Shown here: positions 34,582 to 42,862 of the stretch, one piece after another
How the letters are laid out: every line of letters starts with the position of its first letter
Numbering within the stretch: the stretch's first letter is position 1
Source of the DNA: Salipiger mucosus DSM 16094
GTDB lineage: Bacteria; Pseudomonadota; Alphaproteobacteria; Rhodobacterales; Rhodobacteraceae
Reading direction: 5' to 3'
NCBI RefSeq assembly: GCF_000442255.1
Contig: NZ_KE557273.1
Coordinates: 973,661 to 1,037,660, forward strand
DNA length: 64,000 bases
The notes under the pieces: model-generated
What the model was told of the DNA's origin: nothing
Database searches by the model: none
What the model saw: the letters and a program-made list of their open reading frames with translations, nothing else
Program-made: the position numbers and the translations under genes

Positions 34582-35450
34582 GTGTCCAGAGCCTGAGCGC
34601 GCTTCTGCACGCGCCCGAGATCCTCCTCGCCCCCGGCGTCTACGACGCGCTGACCGCCTCCATCGCCGAGAAGGCCGGCTTCCGCGCCGTCTACCTCTCC
34701 GGCGCCGCGCTGGCCTACACCCGGCTGGGGCTGCCCGACATCGGCCTGACCACGATGACCGAGATGGCCGACACGCTGGCGCTCATCCGCGACCGGATCG
34801 AGCTGCCCATCGTGATCGACGCCGACACCGGCTTCGGCAACGCGCTCAACGCGCAGCGCACCATGCGCATCTACGAGCGCGCCGGCGCCTCGGCGCTCCA
34901 GATCGAGGACCAGACCTTCCCCAAGCGCTGCGGCCACCTCTCCGACAAGTCGCTGATCCCCGCCGAGGAGATGTGCGGCAAGATCCGGGCCATGGCCGAT
35001 GCCCGCGCCTCCGAGGAGACGCTCATCATCGGGCGCACCGACGCCATCGCCGTCGAGGGCTTCGAGGCCGCGATGGACCGCGGCGAGGCCTATATCGAGG
35101 CCGGCGCCGACGCGCTCTTCATCGAGGCCCCCCGCAGCATCGAGGAGCTGCGCCTCGTGGGCGAACGGCTCGGCCGCCGCGTGCCCCTCATGGCCAACAT
35201 GGTCGAGGGCGGCGCGACCCCGATGGTCATGCCCCCGGACCTGCAGGCGCTGGGCTTCTCGATGGTGATCTTCCCCGGTGGCATCGTCCGCGCGCTCGCC
35301 CGCACCGCCGAGGAATACTACGCCAGCCTCATGGCCAGCGGCTCCAACCAGGCCTTCAGCGAACGCATGTTCGACTTCGGCGGCCTCAACGACCGTCTCG
35401 GCACCACCGGGCTGATCGAGACCGGCCAGCGCTACGCCGTAGGCGAGTGA
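34578..35450 (+). CDS. Isocitrate lyase/PEP mutase-family lyase (methylisocitrate/dimethylmalate lyase-like)
   Basis: 290-residue TIM-barrel enzyme. It has AVYLSGAALAYTRLGLPDIG, the metal-binding IVIDADTGFGNALNAQRT, and the catalytic loop PKRCGHLSDKSLIP (K116-R-C118-G-H120). The KRCGH motif with Cys118 marks C-C bond lyases of the 2-methylisocitrate/2,3-dimethylmalate lyase type and argues against PEP mutase or phosphonopyruvate hydrolase. Length matches PrpB (~290). It would cleave a 2-hydroxy-dicarboxylate into pyruvate and a smaller acid. With the nearby LeuCD-type hydratase this suggests a hydrate-then-cleave sequence. It is the last gene of the hydantoinase operon. Confidence 0.9.
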   Translation: MSVQSLSALLHAPEILLAPGVYDALTASIAEKAGFRAVYLSGAALAYTRLGLPDIGLTTMTEMADTLALIRDRIELPIVIDADTGFGNALNAQRTMRIYERAGASALQIEDQTFPKRCGHLSDKSLIPAEEMCGKIRAMADARASEETLIIGRTDAIAVEGFEAAMDRGEAYIEAGADALFIEAPRSIEELRLVGERLGRRVPLMANMVEGGATPMVMPPDLQALGFSMVIFPGGIVRALARTAEEYYASLMASGSNQAFSERMFDFGGLNDRLGTTGLIETGQRYAVGE

Positions 35451-35576
35451 GACTGCCCACGGCCGGGGCCATCCGCCCCGGTCCCGGGCGCCCCGGCGCC
35501 CGTTCCGCGCGATAGGGTTTGACACCGCCGCGCCCCTCGGCACTCTGACCGGGTGCAACAACAGGGGCCCCCGCGC

Positions 35577-36191
35577 GTGACACAGCTGCATCTCTACGGC
35601 CACCCGGACTCGGGCCATGCCTGCAAGGTCGCGCTGGCGCTCTCGCTGGCCGGGCTCGACCACGGCGTCACCTTCGTCGACATCCACGCCCCGCCCGAGA
35701 CGCGCCCGACCGACTTCCTCGACGCCAGCCCCTTCGCCGAGGTGCCGCTCCTGCTGATCGACGGCACGCCGGTCTTCCAGTCCGGCGCCATCCTGCTCGA
35801 GATCGCGCAGCGCTTCGGCGTGCTCGGCGGCGAAAGCCCCGAGGGCCTGCGCCTCGGCCGCGAGATCCTGATGTGGGAGGCCAACCGCATCGGCATGTGC
35901 CTGCCGCAGCTCAAGGCAGCCCGTCTCGACGGCGGCGAGGGCCTGCCCGCCGACGTCATCTGCTGGCTCCGCGTGCGGCTCGAGACCGACTGCGCCAACT
36001 TCGCCCGCCTGCTGGGCGAGGGGCCCTTCCTGCACGGCGCCGCGCCCGGCATCGGCGACTGCGCCGTCTGGGGCTACGCCCAGTGGCTCGACGAGGCCGG
36101 CGTCACGCCCACCGCGCCGCTGGAACGCTGGATCGACGCCATGCGCGGCCTCGACGGCATGAAGACCCCCGCCGCCTTCTTCCCGGCCTAG
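35577..36191 (+). CDS. Glutathione S-transferase family protein
   Basis: 204 residues with an N-terminal thioredoxin-fold domain ([20 protein letters not shown], then [23 protein letters not shown], where the cis-Pro and the SGAIL glutathione-binding motif fall) and an all-helical C-terminal domain ([20 protein letters not shown]). GTG 35577 is preferred because AGGGG lies upstream; another GTG at 35553 would add eight residues. Its stop overlaps the stop of the convergent ACR3 gene by 3-4 nt. It probably detoxifies electrophiles, perhaps ones made by the adjacent catabolic genes. Confidence 0.88.
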   Translation: MTQLHLYGHPDSGHACKVALALSLAGLDHGVTFVDIHAPPETRPTDFLDASPFAEVPLLLIDGTPVFQSGAILLEIAQRFGVLGGESPEGLRLGREILMWEANRIGMCLPQLKAARLDGGEGLPADVICWLRVRLETDCANFARLLGEGPFLHGAAPGIGDCAVWGYAQWLDEAGVTPTAPLERWIDAMRGLDGMKTPAAFFPA

Positions 36192-37240
36192 CCGCGCGGC
36201 GCCGGCCGCTCCGCCGCGCCGGAGGCGTCGCCCGGCGCAAAGCGCGCCCGCGTGCGGTTGGCGAAGGCCACGAGGCTCAGCATCACCGGCACCTCCACCA
36301 GCACGCCCACCACCGTCGCCAGCGCCGCGCCCGACTCCAGCCCGAACAGGCTGATCGCCACGGCCACGGCCAGCTCGAAGAAGTTCGAGGTGCCGATCAG
36401 CGCGCAGGGCGCCGCGATGCGGTGCGGTACACGCAGCGCGAAGGCCGCCGCGTAGGCCAGCGCGAAGATCCCGTAGCTCTGGATCAGGATCGGCACCGCG
36501 ATCAGCGCGATCACCCCCGGCCGCGCCAGGATCGTCTCGCCCTGCAGCCCGAAGAGGATCAGCACCGTCGCCACCAGCCCGACCATCGACCAGGGCTTGG
36601 CCCGCGCCGAGAAGGCCTCGATCGCCGCGTCGCTGCCCAGCCTGCGCCGCGTCAGCAGCCCCGCCGCCAGCGGCAGCACGACGTAGAGCACGGTCGCCAG
36701 CACCAGCGTCTGCCAGGGCACCGAGATGTCGGTCACGCCCAGCAGGAAGGCCACGATCGGCGCGAAGGCCACCACCATGATGAGATCGTTCACCGAGACC
36801 TGCACCAGCGTGTAGGTCGGATCGCCCTTGGTCAGCTGCGACCAGACAAAGACCATCGCCGTGCAGGGCGCCGCCCCCAGCAGGATCAGCCCCGCGATGT
36901 ACTGCGTCGCATCCTCCGGCGCGATCCAGGGCGCAAAGACATGCTGGAAGAACAGCACCGCCAGCGCCGCCATGGTGAAGGGCTTGATCAGCCAGTTGAC
37001 CGCCAGCGTCACCAGCAGCCCGCGCGGCTGCCGCGCGATCCCCGAGACCGCGCCGAAATCCACGCCCACCATCATCGGGTAGACCATGGCCCAGATCAGC
37101 ACCGCCACGACGAGGTTGATCGAGGCCACCTCGGCCGAGGCCACCGCCGAGACCAGCCCCGGCGCGGCGCTGCCCAGCAGCACGCCCCCGATCATCGCCA
37201 GCGCGATCCAGAGGCTGAGAAAACGTTCGAAGACGGGCAT
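36188..37240 (-). CDS. acr3: ACR3-family arsenite efflux transporter
   Basis: 350-residue polytopic membrane protein. It has the ACR3 signature around the first half of the barrel: [33 protein letters not shown] (with the essential Cys) and [19 protein letters not shown], later [19 protein letters not shown]. About ten membrane segments are visible. ATG 37240 is chosen for its strong GGAGGGA site eight bases upstream; earlier ATGs at 37255 and 37273 lack one. It exports arsenite (or antimonite) by the membrane potential. No arsR or arsC is present in the window, so regulation is unknown. It is convergent with the GST gene. Confidence 0.93.
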   Translation of the reverse strand: MPVFERFLSLWIALAMIGGVLLGSAAPGLVSAVASAEVASINLVVAVLIWAMVYPMMVGVDFGAVSGIARQPRGLLVTLAVNWLIKPFTMAALAVLFFQHVFAPWIAPEDATQYIAGLILLGAAPCTAMVFVWSQLTKGDPTYTLVQVSVNDLIMVVAFAPIVAFLLGVTDISVPWQTLVLATVLYVVLPLAAGLLTRRRLGSDAAIEAFSARAKPWSMVGLVATVLILFGLQGETILARPGVIALIAVPILIQSYGIFALAYAAAFALRVPHRIAAPCALIGTSNFFELAVAVAISLFGLESGAALATVVGVLVEVPVMLSLVAFANRTRARFAPGDASGAAERPAPRG

Positions 37241-37454
37241 GGCCGGTCCCTCCATTACGGGCGCCGAAGGCATCGGCCCGGACCTTGGACAAGCCCGGCC
37301 CCGAGGGCAAGGCGCATGTCGCCGCGCCCCCCGCGCGGTCCGGGGACGGGGTGCGAAGCGGTGCCGCGAATGTCGACAAGTCTAATCCTGAAGGTCCGGT
37401 TCATCTCCGAGCGGGCAGGGTGCCCGCGTCACATCTCGCGCAAGGAGCCTCACG

Positions 37455-37751
37455 ATGACCCCGATCCGCCTTCTCCTCGCCGCCGCCGCGCTCTCGCTGG
37501 CCGCGCCCGCCACGGCCGGCCCCACCGTCTTCGCAAGCGAGCGCGGCATCGGCGCCAGTGCCGCGCACCCCCATCCCGGCCCGGATTACACCGGCCGCTA
37601 CTACACCACGCCCGGCGGCTGCTCCTACAGCCGCGCGCAGGTGCCCGGCTACCACCCGACATGGCACCTCGTGCTGAACGGCGGCGGATACGGCCTCACC
37701 GACGCGGGCCGCCGCTGCCCCGTCATGCTTGGCGATTACCGCCGCATGTAG
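37455..37751 (+). CDS. Small secreted protein of unknown function
   Basis: 98 residues with a clear Sec signal: IRLLLAAAALSLAAPATAGP, probable cleavage after ATA. The mature part is about 75 residues, rich in His, Tyr, Gly and Pro, with two Cys (GGCSYSRAQ and RRCPVML) that could form a disulfide. AAGGAG ten bases upstream of the ATG is a good ribosome-binding site. No family recognised. It precedes the esterase/protease cluster by 122 bp, but its signal peptide sets it apart from those cytosolic-looking proteins. Confidence 0.75.
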   Translation: MTPIRLLLAAAALSLAAPATAGPTVFASERGIGASAAHPHPGPDYTGRYYTTPGGCSYSRAQVPGYHPTWHLVLNGGGYGLTDAGRRCPVMLGDYRRM

Positions 37752-37873
37752 CGCCCCGGACCCCTGAAAGACGGCCCCGATCCCCGCCCACGCCAAGCTG
37801 GACGGAGAACGGGACCTGTGGCACTCTCGACAAAGTTGTAGATTTCATTCCATTGAACATCAGGACATTTGTC

Positions 37874-39199
37874 ATGTCGCTCACGGCCGTCTTCGTCCCC
37901 GGCATCATGGGGACCGAACTCAAGCTTCCCGACGGCGAGGTGGTCTGGCCGCCCCGCGTCACCGAGACCGTCTTCGGATACCACCGCCTCGACAAGCTGC
38001 AGCACCCCGACCTGCGCCCGACCGAGGTCATCCGCAACGTCAGCTGCGTCGCCTTCTACAGCCCCATCCTGTCGCTCTTCGCCCAGCTGGGCTTCGCCTC
38101 CGCCGGCAACCGCCGGCTGCTCGAATTTCCCTACGACTGGCGGCAGGACCTCTTCGACCTTGCCGACGAGCTGGCCGACCGCCTCGACGAGCTCGACACC
38201 GACGAGATCGTCCTCGTCGCGCACTCGATGGGCGGGCTCATCTCGCGGCTGGTGCTGGAATCGGGCATCTTCGACCACCGCCCCTTCTTCTCGCGCGTCA
38301 GCCAGTTCATCGCGCTCGCCACGCCGCACAACGGCGCGCCGCTGGCGCTCGCCCGCGTGCTGGGCCTCGACAAGGCGCTGGGCATCAGCGCCGCCGACTT
38401 CCGCACCCTGGCCGAGAACGAAGCCTATCCCTCGGGCTACCAGCTCCTGCCCGCCCCGGGCGAGGACGCCTGCTGGGACACCGCGCAGGGCGCCGCGCTC
38501 GCGCCGCTCGACTTCTACGACCCGCAGGTCGCGCTCGGCCTCGGCATGAACCCCGCGCTCGTCGCCCGCGCCAAGGCCGTGCACGACGCGCTGAACGCCG
38601 GCAGCCCGCCCGATCACGTGCGCTACTTCTACGTCAGTGGCGCGGGCCACAAGACGGTCACCCGCGTCAACATCAACGCGGGCGTCGCCCATGTCGTGCA
38701 GACCCCCGACGCCGGCGACGGCACCGTGCCGCTCTGGTCGCAGCTCCCCCGGGCCGAGCAGAAGCACGTCGTCATCAACGAACACGCCAACGTCTTCCGG
38801 GGCCTGCCCTTCAAGCGCGTCTTCGTCCGCCTGCTGGGCGGCGACGCGGGCGAGCCGCTGGAGGCGCTCGAGGCGATGGAGGCCGAGGCCGCCGCCACCA
38901 ACCCGCTGCAGCTCGCCATCGGCACCGCCGTCGTCCCCGAGGGCGACGCGATCGAGGTCGTCGCCTCCTCCGAGACGCCGATCACCGATCTCGACGGCCG
39001 GCTCGTCTTCGACCGCATCACCGAGGCCGACCGCACCGAGGACGAGGCCGTGCACACCCAGCCCCTGCGCTACGCCGGCCCCGGCGTGCAGAGCCTCGCC
39101 ATGACGCTGACCCCGCCGCTGCCCCCCGGCTTCTACGAGTTGCGCTTCGAGGGCGACCGCCCGCAGACCGACCGCGTGATCTTCGCCGTCTCGCGCTAG
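37874..39199 (+). CDS. LCAT/PGAP1-like alpha/beta hydrolase (esterase or lipase)
   Basis: 441 residues, no signal peptide. The N-terminal region has the lecithin:cholesterol acyltransferase-type features AVFVPGIMGTELKLP (oxyanion loop), LEFPYDWRQD and the nucleophile elbow VLVAHSMGGLISRLV (S118). A likely Asp is D282 in DAGDGTVPLWSQ, and the His is H304 in VVINEHANVF, so the triad appears complete. Residues ~345-441 form a strand-rich tail (EVVASSETPITDLDGRLVFD) of beta-sandwich type. It begins a three-gene plus-strand cluster (13 bp to the next gene). Proteins of this class act as effectors or accessory enzymes in several bacterial conflict systems; here it may attack membrane lipids. Confidence 0.9.
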   Translation: MSLTAVFVPGIMGTELKLPDGEVVWPPRVTETVFGYHRLDKLQHPDLRPTEVIRNVSCVAFYSPILSLFAQLGFASAGNRRLLEFPYDWRQDLFDLADELADRLDELDTDEIVLVAHSMGGLISRLVLESGIFDHRPFFSRVSQFIALATPHNGAPLALARVLGLDKALGISAADFRTLAENEAYPSGYQLLPAPGEDACWDTAQGAALAPLDFYDPQVALGLGMNPALVARAKAVHDALNAGSPPDHVRYFYVSGAGHKTVTRVNINAGVAHVVQTPDAGDGTVPLWSQLPRAEQKHVVINEHANVFRGLPFKRVFVRLLGGDAGEPLEALEAMEAEAAATNPLQLAIGTAVVPEGDAIEVVASSETPITDLDGRLVFDRITEADRTEDEAVHTQPLRYAGPGVQSLAMTLTPPLPPGFYELRFEGDRPQTDRVIFAVSR

Positions 39200-39212
39200 G
39201 GGAGGGACCCGC

Positions 39213-41114
39213 ATGAGCAGCCGCCAGATCGACGAGGTCCGCCGCCACAGCAAGGCCTTCGCCGAGATCGCCGACAAGGCCCTCGCACGCCGCATGAACA
39301 CCGCCGCCGCCGGCGCCCCCGAGGCCCGCCGCGCGCTGGTCGAGAACGAGGCGCTCGAGGGCATGGGCGCCCCGCCCGAGGCCTGGGAGGCGCAGTCCGT
39401 GGCCGAGGCCATCGTTCTGGCCGAGCTGCGCCCGGTCTACTTCGTCATGGAAGACGGCATCGACCTCGACACCGACGTCGCGGGCGAACCCGAGCTGGTC
39501 CAGATGGTGCGCGACAACAAGCCCGGGCTGGAGACGCTCTGCGCCTCGGTCGGCCGCGTCGATCTCATCAACCACTGGACGCTGCCCTACGGCGGCACCG
39601 GCTTTCTCATCGACGAGGACCTCGCGGTCACCAACCGCCACGTCGCCCGCCTCTTCGCCGAGGCGATCTGGAACGGCTTCCGCTTCAAGCGCGGCCGCTT
39701 CGGCCAGAACATGGAGGCGCGGCTCGACTACATGCAGCTGCACCGGTCCTCGGCCACCCGCCGCGCCGAGGTCGAGGAGGTGCTCTACATCGCGCAGGAC
39801 CACGAGCCCGACTTCGCCCTCCTGCGCGTGCGCAGGCGTGACGAGGTCGCCCCCCTCACGCTCGGCGCCACGGCGGTGCAGGAGGGGCATCCCGTGGCCG
39901 TCGTCGGCTACCCGGCCGAGGATGGCGACCGCAACGAGAAGGACCTCATGGACCGCTACTTCGGCGGCGTCTACCAGGTGAAGCGCTTCGCCCCGGGCTT
40001 CGTCACCGGCCGCGACGACAACCGCGTCGTGCTCACCTCCGACTACACCTCGCTCGGCGGCAATTCCGGCTCGCCGGTCATCTCGCTCGACACCGGCGAG
40101 GTGGTCGCGCTGCACTTCGCCGGCCGCTTCAAGGAGAACAACTTCGCCGTCACCTCCGACGTGCTCGCCGCCGCCCGGCGCGAGGTCGGCGGCCAGATCG
40201 CCGTCCCCGAGATGCCCCCCGCGACCGTGGAGACGCCCGCCGCCGACCTCTCGGGCCGCCCCGGCTACGACGCCGATTTCCTCGGCACCGGCGCGCTCTC
40301 GGTGCCGCTGCCGCGTCTTGGCGCCTGGGCGGGCGATGCCGCGCCCGTGGCAGGAACGGATGACAAGATCCTGAGATACCGCAACTTTTCGGTGGTCCAG
40401 TCCTCCTCGCGGCGGCTTCCGCTGCTCACGGCGGTCAACATCGACGGCGCGCAGTCCAGGCGCCTCAAGCGGCGCGGCGGCTGGCGCCTCGACGGCCGCC
40501 TCGCGCCTGAGCACCAGGTCGGCAACCAGCTCTACAGCGCCAACCCGCTCGACCGTGGCCACATGGTCCGCCGCCGCGATCCCGGCTGGGGCGACCACGC
40601 CGAGGAGGCCGAGCGCGACACCTTCCACTACACCAACTGCGCCCCCCAGCACCGCGACCTCAACCAGCGCGACTGGCTGGGGCTCGAGGACTACATCCTC
40701 GAGGCCGCCGAGACCCGCGATTTCCGCGTCACCGTCTTCACCGGCCCGGTCTTCCGCGGCACCGACACCCGCCTGCGCGACCAGCCCGGCGCCGCCGAGG
40801 TCGCCATCCCCGAGGAGTTCTGGAAGGTCGCCGTCATCCTCGACGCCGCCACCGGGGCGCTCTCGGCCACGGGCTACGTCCTGTCGCACGGGCCGATGAT
40901 CCGCGACCTCGTGGAAAGCCCCTTCGTCTTCGGCAGCTACCGCACCTACCAGGTGCAGGTGGCCCGCATCGAGGCCGAGACCGGCCTCGGCTTCGGCGCG
41001 CTGCCCGACCACGACCCGCTGGGTGCCGAGCTCTCCGCCGAGGCGCCCTTCGCGCAGGTCGCGCGCGAGATCGACGGCCCGGGCAGCCTGCTGCTCGCGC
41101 GCGGACCCGCCTGA
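39213..41114 (+). CDS. Trypsin-like serine protease fused to a DNA/RNA non-specific endonuclease
   Basis: 633 residues, no signal peptide. Residues ~115-325 are a trypsin-like protease: PYGGTGFLIDEDLAVTNRHV (H143), HEPDFALLRV (D200) and LGGNSGSPVISLDTGEVVAL (S285), a complete triad. Residues ~385-600 are a Serratia-nuclease-type beta-beta-alpha-metal endonuclease: ANPLDRGHMVRRRDP (DRGH, catalytic H450), then HYTNCAPQHRDLNQRDWLGL with the metal-binding Asn and the partner Glu. Both halves look active. The first 115 residues are an N-terminal extension with no recognised fold. A cytosolic protease tethered to a nuclease is typical of self-activating effector proteins. It lies between the esterase and the TPR-protease genes. 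Confidence 0.92.
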   Translation: MSSRQIDEVRRHSKAFAEIADKALARRMNTAAAGAPEARRALVENEALEGMGAPPEAWEAQSVAEAIVLAELRPVYFVMEDGIDLDTDVAGEPELVQMVRDNKPGLETLCASVGRVDLINHWTLPYGGTGFLIDEDLAVTNRHVARLFAEAIWNGFRFKRGRFGQNMEARLDYMQLHRSSATRRAEVEEVLYIAQDHEPDFALLRVRRRDEVAPLTLGATAVQEGHPVAVVGYPAEDGDRNEKDLMDRYFGGVYQVKRFAPGFVTGRDDNRVVLTSDYTSLGGNSGSPVISLDTGEVVALHFAGRFKENNFAVTSDVLAAARREVGGQIAVPEMPPATVETPAADLSGRPGYDADFLGTGALSVPLPRLGAWAGDAAPVAGTDDKILRYRNFSVVQSSSRRLPLLTAVNIDGAQSRRLKRRGGWRLDGRLAPEHQVGNQLYSANPLDRGHMVRRRDPGWGDHAEEAERDTFHYTNCAPQHRDLNQRDWLGLEDYILEAAETRDFRVTVFTGPVFRGTDTRLRDQPGAAEVAIPEEFWKVAVILDAATGALSATGYVLSHGPMIRDLVESPFVFGSYRTYQVQVARIEAETGLGFGALPDHDPLGAELSAEAPFAQVAREIDGPGSLLLARGPA

Positions 41115-41134
41115 CCACGACGAAAGGCCCGCCC

Positions 41135-42859
41135 ATGACCGAGTACGAGGACCGCAAGGGAGAGGGCTTCGGCCCCATGCTCGACGACGAGCTTCAGGCC
41201 GCCTCCGAGGCCGTCCGCCGTTTCGGCCCGGCCTCCATCGACGTGCTGCTCGACCGCATCGCCGAGGCCGAGGAGGAGGGCGCCCGCGCCAGCCCCGATG
41301 CCGTGGCCTCTCTCATGAAGACCTGCCGCAGCCGGCGCGGATTTGCCCAGATGCGCGAGCTGGCCGAGATCTTCGCCGCCCTCGACGATCCGCGCATCTG
41401 GCTCTTCCAGTGCCAGGCGCGCATCGACATGGGCGACCTGCGCCTCGCGGTGCACCGCCTCCACCGGCTGCTCCACCTGGTGGGGCGCGACCGGAAGCTC
41501 ACCAGCGAGGTGCTGGGCCTGCTCGGCCGCGCCCAGAAGCAGGAATTCGTCCTGCGCAGCGCCGCGGGCGATGCCGAGGCCGCCGAGGTGGCCCTGCGCG
41601 CCGCCATGCACCACTACGCCGAAGGCTACGCCCACGACCCCGCCTGGCACGGCGCCAACCTCGCCGCGCTCGCCTGGCGGGCCGAGCGCGAGGGCTTCGC
41701 GCTCGACGACAGCGCCGCCGCCATCGGCGCGCGGCTCGTGGCCGACATGGAGGCGCTGGCGGACCCCAGCGCCTGGGACGTCGCCGCCCGCGCGCAGGGG
41801 CACATGGCGCAGGGCGACTGGCGGCAGGGGCGGCTCGATTACACCGACTACTTCTACCGCCTCGAGGAGGCCGAGGGGCAGCCCGCCGCCTTCCACATCT
41901 ACGGCGACCTGCGGCAGCTGTCCGAGATCTGGCTCGGCGACGGCCCGGGCGGCGAGGGGCCGGCCAAGATCCTCGACACCCTGCGCAAGGCCATGGCCAC
42001 CACCGCGCTGCCCGGCTGCGACGACAGCGACGTCTCGGACTTCCTCTCGGCCATGCAGACCCCCGGCGTCGACCAGGCCGAGGCCTTCGAGGAACTGCAG
42101 GCCATCGTCGCGCGCGGCGAGTTGATCCCGGTGCAGGAGATGTGTGCCATCGTCGAGAACCGCGACGCCGTCGCCCGCATCGCCGATGTCTCCGGCGCCC
42201 CGCGCGGCACCGGCTTCCTGCTCGACGGCGCGCCCTTCGGCACCCCCGGCGGGCAGCCGGTCTTCGTCACCAACAACCACGTGCTCGCCAGCGAACCCAC
42301 CATGTCGGCCCAACGCGCCCCCGAGGACCTGCGCGTGCATTTCCTCAGCTGGGACGCGGCGCCCAACGCCGGCTTCACCATCGACAGGGTGCTGGCGGAA
42401 TCGCCCGTGCGCCACGCCGACGGCACGCCGGGCCACGACATCACCATCGCGCTGCTGAAGGACCTGCCGCCCTCGGCCCACGCCGCCCGGCTCAAGGTCC
42501 CGGCCGAGCACTTCCTGCGCCCGACTGCGGGCGGCGGCCCGCTGGGGCGGGTGCACCCCGTTGGCCACCCGATGGGCGGCGAGCTCTCGCTCAGCCTCGC
42601 GGGGAACGAGCTGGTGGACCACGAGCTCTACAAGGGCGATCGCGGCGTGCGGCGGCTGCACTACAAGGCCAACACGCAGGAGGGCAGCTCTGGCAGCCCG
42701 GTCTTCGGCACCGGCGGGCACGTCGTCGGCGTCCACCGTGCCGCGACCCGGCACCCGATCACCGGCTCGCCGCTGCCGCCCGACCCGCACTACCACGTGA
42801 ACGAGGGCATCGGCATCCGCTGCATCATCGCCTGGTTCCAGTCCCGCCCGGCGGCCTAG
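41135..42859 (+). CDS. TPR/TRAFs-binding-like solenoid fused to a trypsin-like serine protease
   Basis: 574 residues, no signal peptide. Residues ~65-300 are an alpha-helical solenoid with tetratricopeptide character (LFQCQARIDMGDLRLAVHRL, LLGRAQKQEF, HHYAEGYAHDPAWHGANLAA). The LLGR-K-F and Y-x-GF/Y...GxN spacing resembles the DUF4071/TRAFs-binding TPR domain found in bacterial conflict proteins. Residues ~355-574 are a second trypsin-like protease: VFVTNNHVLAS (H382), PGHDITIALL (D435) and TQEGSSGSPVFG (S519). The triad is complete. It starts 20 bp after the protease-nuclease stop, so the three genes probably form one operon. A role as sensor or activator is inferred. Confidence 0.88.
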   Translation: MTEYEDRKGEGFGPMLDDELQAASEAVRRFGPASIDVLLDRIAEAEEEGARASPDAVASLMKTCRSRRGFAQMRELAEIFAALDDPRIWLFQCQARIDMGDLRLAVHRLHRLLHLVGRDRKLTSEVLGLLGRAQKQEFVLRSAAGDAEAAEVALRAAMHHYAEGYAHDPAWHGANLAALAWRAEREGFALDDSAAAIGARLVADMEALADPSAWDVAARAQGHMAQGDWRQGRLDYTDYFYRLEEAEGQPAAFHIYGDLRQLSEIWLGDGPGGEGPAKILDTLRKAMATTALPGCDDSDVSDFLSAMQTPGVDQAEAFEELQAIVARGELIPVQEMCAIVENRDAVARIADVSGAPRGTGFLLDGAPFGTPGGQPVFVTNNHVLASEPTMSAQRAPEDLRVHFLSWDAAPNAGFTIDRVLAESPVRHADGTPGHDITIALLKDLPPSAHAARLKVPAEHFLRPTAGGGPLGRVHPVGHPMGGELSLSLAGNELVDHELYKGDRGVRRLHYKANTQEGSSGSPVFGTGGHVVGVHRAATRHPITGSPLPPDPHYHVNEGIGIRCIIAWFQSRPAA

Positions 42860-42862
42860 GGC

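Noticed and set aside
35463-35480. CCGGGG/CCCCGG hairpin after the lyase gene as a terminator
   Set aside because: The stem is only six pairs, has no T-tract and lies in a GC-rich stretch where such pairs arise by chance.
35518-35545. TTGACA-like -35 box before the GST gene
   Set aside because: No convincing -10 at the right spacing; may be chance.
35873-37870. Plus-strand reading that would fuse GST-region, ACR3-region and esterase sequence into one protein
   Set aside because: Only the part after 37874 resembles the esterase family; the upstream part is a shadow of the GST and ACR3 genes.
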